From the NCBI RefSeq assembly GCF_001182745.1, contig NZ_LN868940.1, positions 1 to 15,090 on the forward strand: DNA of 15,090 bases. The letters run 5' to 3'. Origin of the DNA: Nocardia farcinica. Its GTDB lineage: Bacteria > Actinomycetota > Actinomycetes > Mycobacteriales > Mycobacteriaceae. Positions 13,163 through 15,090 of the stretch are shown here, in pieces (the first letter of the stretch is position 1; every line of letters begins with the position of its first letter). The notes below the pieces were generated by a model. The model had not been told where the DNA came from. It saw only the letters and a list, made by a program, of their open reading frames with translations, and ran no database searches. The translations under genes and the position numbers were made by a program.

Positions 13163-14518
13163 CGGCGTACCTCCAGCTGCCTGTACGCCTGCACGGGGAT
13201 GTCGTAGAGGTCGGCGGCTGCGGCGACGGGATCGGTGTGGTGGCCGGGCACGACCAGCCCGAACCGGTGGCGGGTGCCGTCACGCTCAGGTGACCCGTTG
13301 GTGCACAGCAGGATCCGGGCGGGCTCCTCGAACATGTCGGAGAGGGTGTCAGGCAGGTCGTAGAGTGCGAGCGTGTGCGGGGCATTGCCCGGATCGGGTA
13401 CGGCGTCGCCTACTTGCCTCATGCCGGATGAGGCGATGAAGACATCCCAGCCCATGCGCTCGATCGCGCACCTGCGCACCTCGGCATTGGGCTCACGCAG
13501 GATCCGCGCGGTGTCCCATCCGGTCTCGATCAGGTCGGCGGGCACGCGGGTGCCGTGCCAGGCGTGCACGGCGAATCCGTCCCGGTACAGCACGGCCGGT
13601 CCGGCCGCGCTGTGCAGGCGTCCGTCTTTGTCCCGGCTGATGACGGACGGGCGGTCGGTGAGGACGACCGCATCGCGCATCGGCCACCACCAGCCTGCCG
13701 AGCGCTCGATCTCGACCAGTCCGTCCAGGCGTGAGACGTCGATCCCGAGCCGGCCGAGCGCGGCGTAGAAGGACAGCCAGCCGCATTCCCATCGGCCGAG
13801 CGCGCCGGTGCACCAGTCCTCCACCTGGGCCCACACCTGGTCCCCCACCTGGGCCCACACCTGGTCCCCCACCTGGTCCTCCACCTGGGCCCACACCTGG
13901 TCCTCCACCTGGGCCCACACCTGGTCCCCCACCTGGGCCCGCACCTGGTCCCCCACCTGGGCCCGCACCTGGTCCCCACCTGGGCCCGCACCTGGTCCCC
14001 CACCTGGGCCCGCACCTGGTCCCCCACCTGGGCCCACACCTGGTCCCCCACCTGGGCCCACACCTGGTCCCCCACCTGGTCCTCCACCTGGGCCCACACC
14101 TGGTCCCCCACCTGGGCCCACACCTGGTCCCCCACCTGGGCCCACACCTGGTCCCCCACCTGGTCCCCCACCTGGGCCCACACCTGGTCCCCCACCTGGG
14201 CCCACACCTGGTCCCCCACCTGGGCCCACACCTGGGCCCACACCTGGGCCTGCACCTGGGCCCGCACCTGGGCCTGCACGCGGGCCGAGGTGCGCGGGGG
14301 GTGCGGACGATGGCCTGGCCGATCGCACCGGCAAGGGGGGAGTCGAGCCAGATCACCAGCCGGGGCGGCTCCAGACCGGCCGCCGCGTACGCTTTGCGGA
14401 CCCCGGCCTCAGCAGCAGCGCGGTCGGCAGGCTCGGTAGACAACCCTGCCCGAATCCACTCGTCGCGGATCACAGGCAGCATTGCGGCCTGCTCGTCGGT
14501 CAGCTGATCGATGCGCAT
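13159..14518 (-). pseudogene. DUF6745 protein with 38 xxQV repeats, two frameshifts
   Basis: Three frames make one protein of 453 residues if two bases are restored. From an ATG at 14518: MRIDQLTDEQAAMLPVIRDE, then RLVIWLDSPLAGAIGQAIVR. After a lost C in the CCCCCC run near 14300 comes the xxQV repeat array (13822-14276). A second lost C (13974-13977, four C where other units have five) lies inside the array. Then EDWCTGALGRWECGWLSFYA, RSAGWWWPMRDAVVLTDRPS, DGFAVHAWHGTRVPADLIET, EPNAEVRRCAIERMGWDVFI and LLCTNGSPERDGTRHRFGLV, all hallmarks of DUF6745. The 1360-nt span is exactly two short of a codon multiple. DUF6745 has no established function. The upstream partner (14518-14924) resembles the protein usually beside it. 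Confidence 0.82.
13822..14276. repeat. 12-bp coding minisatellite, 38 units
   Basis: Units of 12 bp encode xxQV on the minus strand, mostly alternating GDQV and WAQV, with RAQV, EDQV and QAQV variants. 38 units x 12 = 456, and the array measures 455, confirming one missing base at 13974-13977. The sequence is G-rich on the coding strand. On the plus strand it mimics Pro/Gly collagen-like frames, which are not genes. Confidence 0.92.
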
Positions 14519-14924
14519 CAGTCAGCCACCATCCGCCACTCGTCGGCCAGCTCCCGCTGACGCCGCACCTGATACGTGCCGGGCAGGATCTCCAGTCCGC
14601 CGTGCTCCTGATGGATCAGCACCGCCGTGCTGCCCTCCGGCACAGTGAGCAGTCCGAGCAGCACATCCCCGGCCCCGGCCGGGGTGTGGGGGGTGTAGAA
14701 GCAGGGCCGGACGGATGCAGGGTGTGGGTGTGGCTGCTGGCCTCCGATGCCACGACCACGACACGAGAGGGCATCACGGTGCGGGCCGGGGCGAGCGTGA
14801 CACGCAGGATCAGCACATCGCCCTGCGCGGCGGCACGGGACACGCGCGGGATCTCGGCGGTGTGGTCGAGCCAGTCGTGGACGGTGACGCCGGTGAAGGC
14901 GACGGCGTCGGCGAGAGTCTGCAT
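14518..14924 (-). pseudogene. conserved partner of DUF6745, one frameshift
   Basis: The ATG at 14924 follows AAAGGAA at nine bases; an upstream ATG at 14999 without a good site would add 25 residues. The first frame reads MQTLADAVAFTGVTVHDWLD ... SRAAAQGDVLILRVTLAP ... EASSHTHTLHPSG. One base is missing in the GGG run at 14704-14706 (plus strand). The next frame continues PCFYTPHTPAGAGDVLLGLL then TVPEGSTAVLIHQEHGGLEI and LPGTYQVRRQRELADEWRMV, to a stop sharing a base with the DUF6745 ATG. Span is 407 nt, one short of 408. The QGDV, HTH and YxVRRQRExADExRxVAD pattern is one I recall beside DUF6745 genes in actinomycetes. It may be a beta-rich cupin-like fold (inference). Function unknown. Confidence 0.78.
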
Positions 14925-14991
14925 GAGGTGAATTTCCTTTCGTAGGGCAGCGGGCGGGTAGTAGCCGGACATGGTCAGTGCGGGTATCTGG

Positions 14992-15090
14992 TCAGGCATC
15001 AGCCGCCTCCTGCTCGGGCGTCCACAGGACGATGACCTGCACGCGCTGGCGTGCGGCGTGCTGGAGAAGCCACACGCTGTGGGTGCGCGG
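14992..15090 (-). CDS. 3' end of a mosaic protein sharing the VIVLWTPEQE tail, cut by window edge
   Basis: The frame is open from the right edge to a TGA at 14994-14992 and encodes 32 residues, including HSVWLLQHAARQRVQVIVLW then TPEQEAADA. Its last codons share about 31 bases (15006-15036) with the end of the long Ea22-like gene (11769-11798), differing mainly by the GGG/GG run. It is therefore a C-terminal paralogue and the reference that reveals the lost base there. It is followed by 67 bases holding the ribosome site of the next gene. Confidence 0.6.
   Translation of the reverse strand, partial: PRTHSVWLLQHAARQRVQVIVLWTPEQEAADA

Noticed and set aside
13822..14276. CRISPR-like or iteron-like array
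   Set aside because: Units are contiguous 12-mers without spacers, in coding frame; neither CRISPR nor a replication origin is supported.
13731..14560. Long plus-strand Pro/Gly collagen-like frames and a minus-strand GPGVGPGG frame
   Set aside because: They are out-of-frame or antisense readings of the 12-bp repeat. The xxQV frame joins conserved DUF6745 sequence on both sides.

Overview
The window is GC-rich actinomycete DNA. Most genes overlap by 1-4 nt (ATGA or TGATG junctions), GTG and TTG starts are common, there is a perfect actinobacterial-type LexA box, and the families seen (DUF5753/DUF6879, DUF6745, DUF4326, NrdH-like) are typical of Nocardia, Streptomyces and relatives. I favour a Nocardia-like host, but the genus is inference. 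Most of the window looks like a temperate phage, prophage or related integrative element. There is an exonuclease/RecT recombination operon, a phage-type repressor, a tyrosine integrase with an excisionase, and a long leftward operon of small mosaic genes. No tRNA, rRNA, CRISPR array or insertion sequence was seen.

Layout. 1-2776 (minus strand): small membrane protein, YqaJ-type exonuclease, RecT, a small frameshifted protein and a DnaQ-like exonuclease cut by the left edge. 2777-3119: divergent control region. 3120-3545 (plus): putative immunity repressor. 3608-3940 (minus): hypothetical gene sharing a bidirectional terminator with the repressor. 4414-5428 (plus): XRE regulator and a seven-helix membrane protein resembling the membrane half of MAB_1171c-type proteins. 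5690-7226 (minus): integrase and excisionase. 7360-9027 (minus): three-gene DUF5753/DUF6879 regulatory cassette behind a promoter carrying two palindromes. 9294-10023 (plus): three small coupled genes including a winged helix, preceded by a large RNA fold and closed by a strong bidirectional terminator. 10077-10415 (minus): hypothetical gene with an apparently leaderless, LexA-controlled promoter. 10468-15090 (minus): tightly overlapped operon with a DUF6745 protein containing 38 xxQV tetrapeptide repeats, Ea22-like mosaic proteins, a hidden Cys-rich protein, an NrdH-like redoxin and a broken DUF4326 gene.

The most striking points are the xxQV repeat protein with its conserved-looking partner, the SOS-type promoter, the tandem palindromes, and the recent partial duplication among mosaic genes. 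At least six single-base losses, nearly all in short G/C runs, break reading frames at about 0.6 kb and 11.6-14.8 kb, while integrase, recT, exonuclease and regulators are intact. Sequencing error must be excluded before these genes are called dead.
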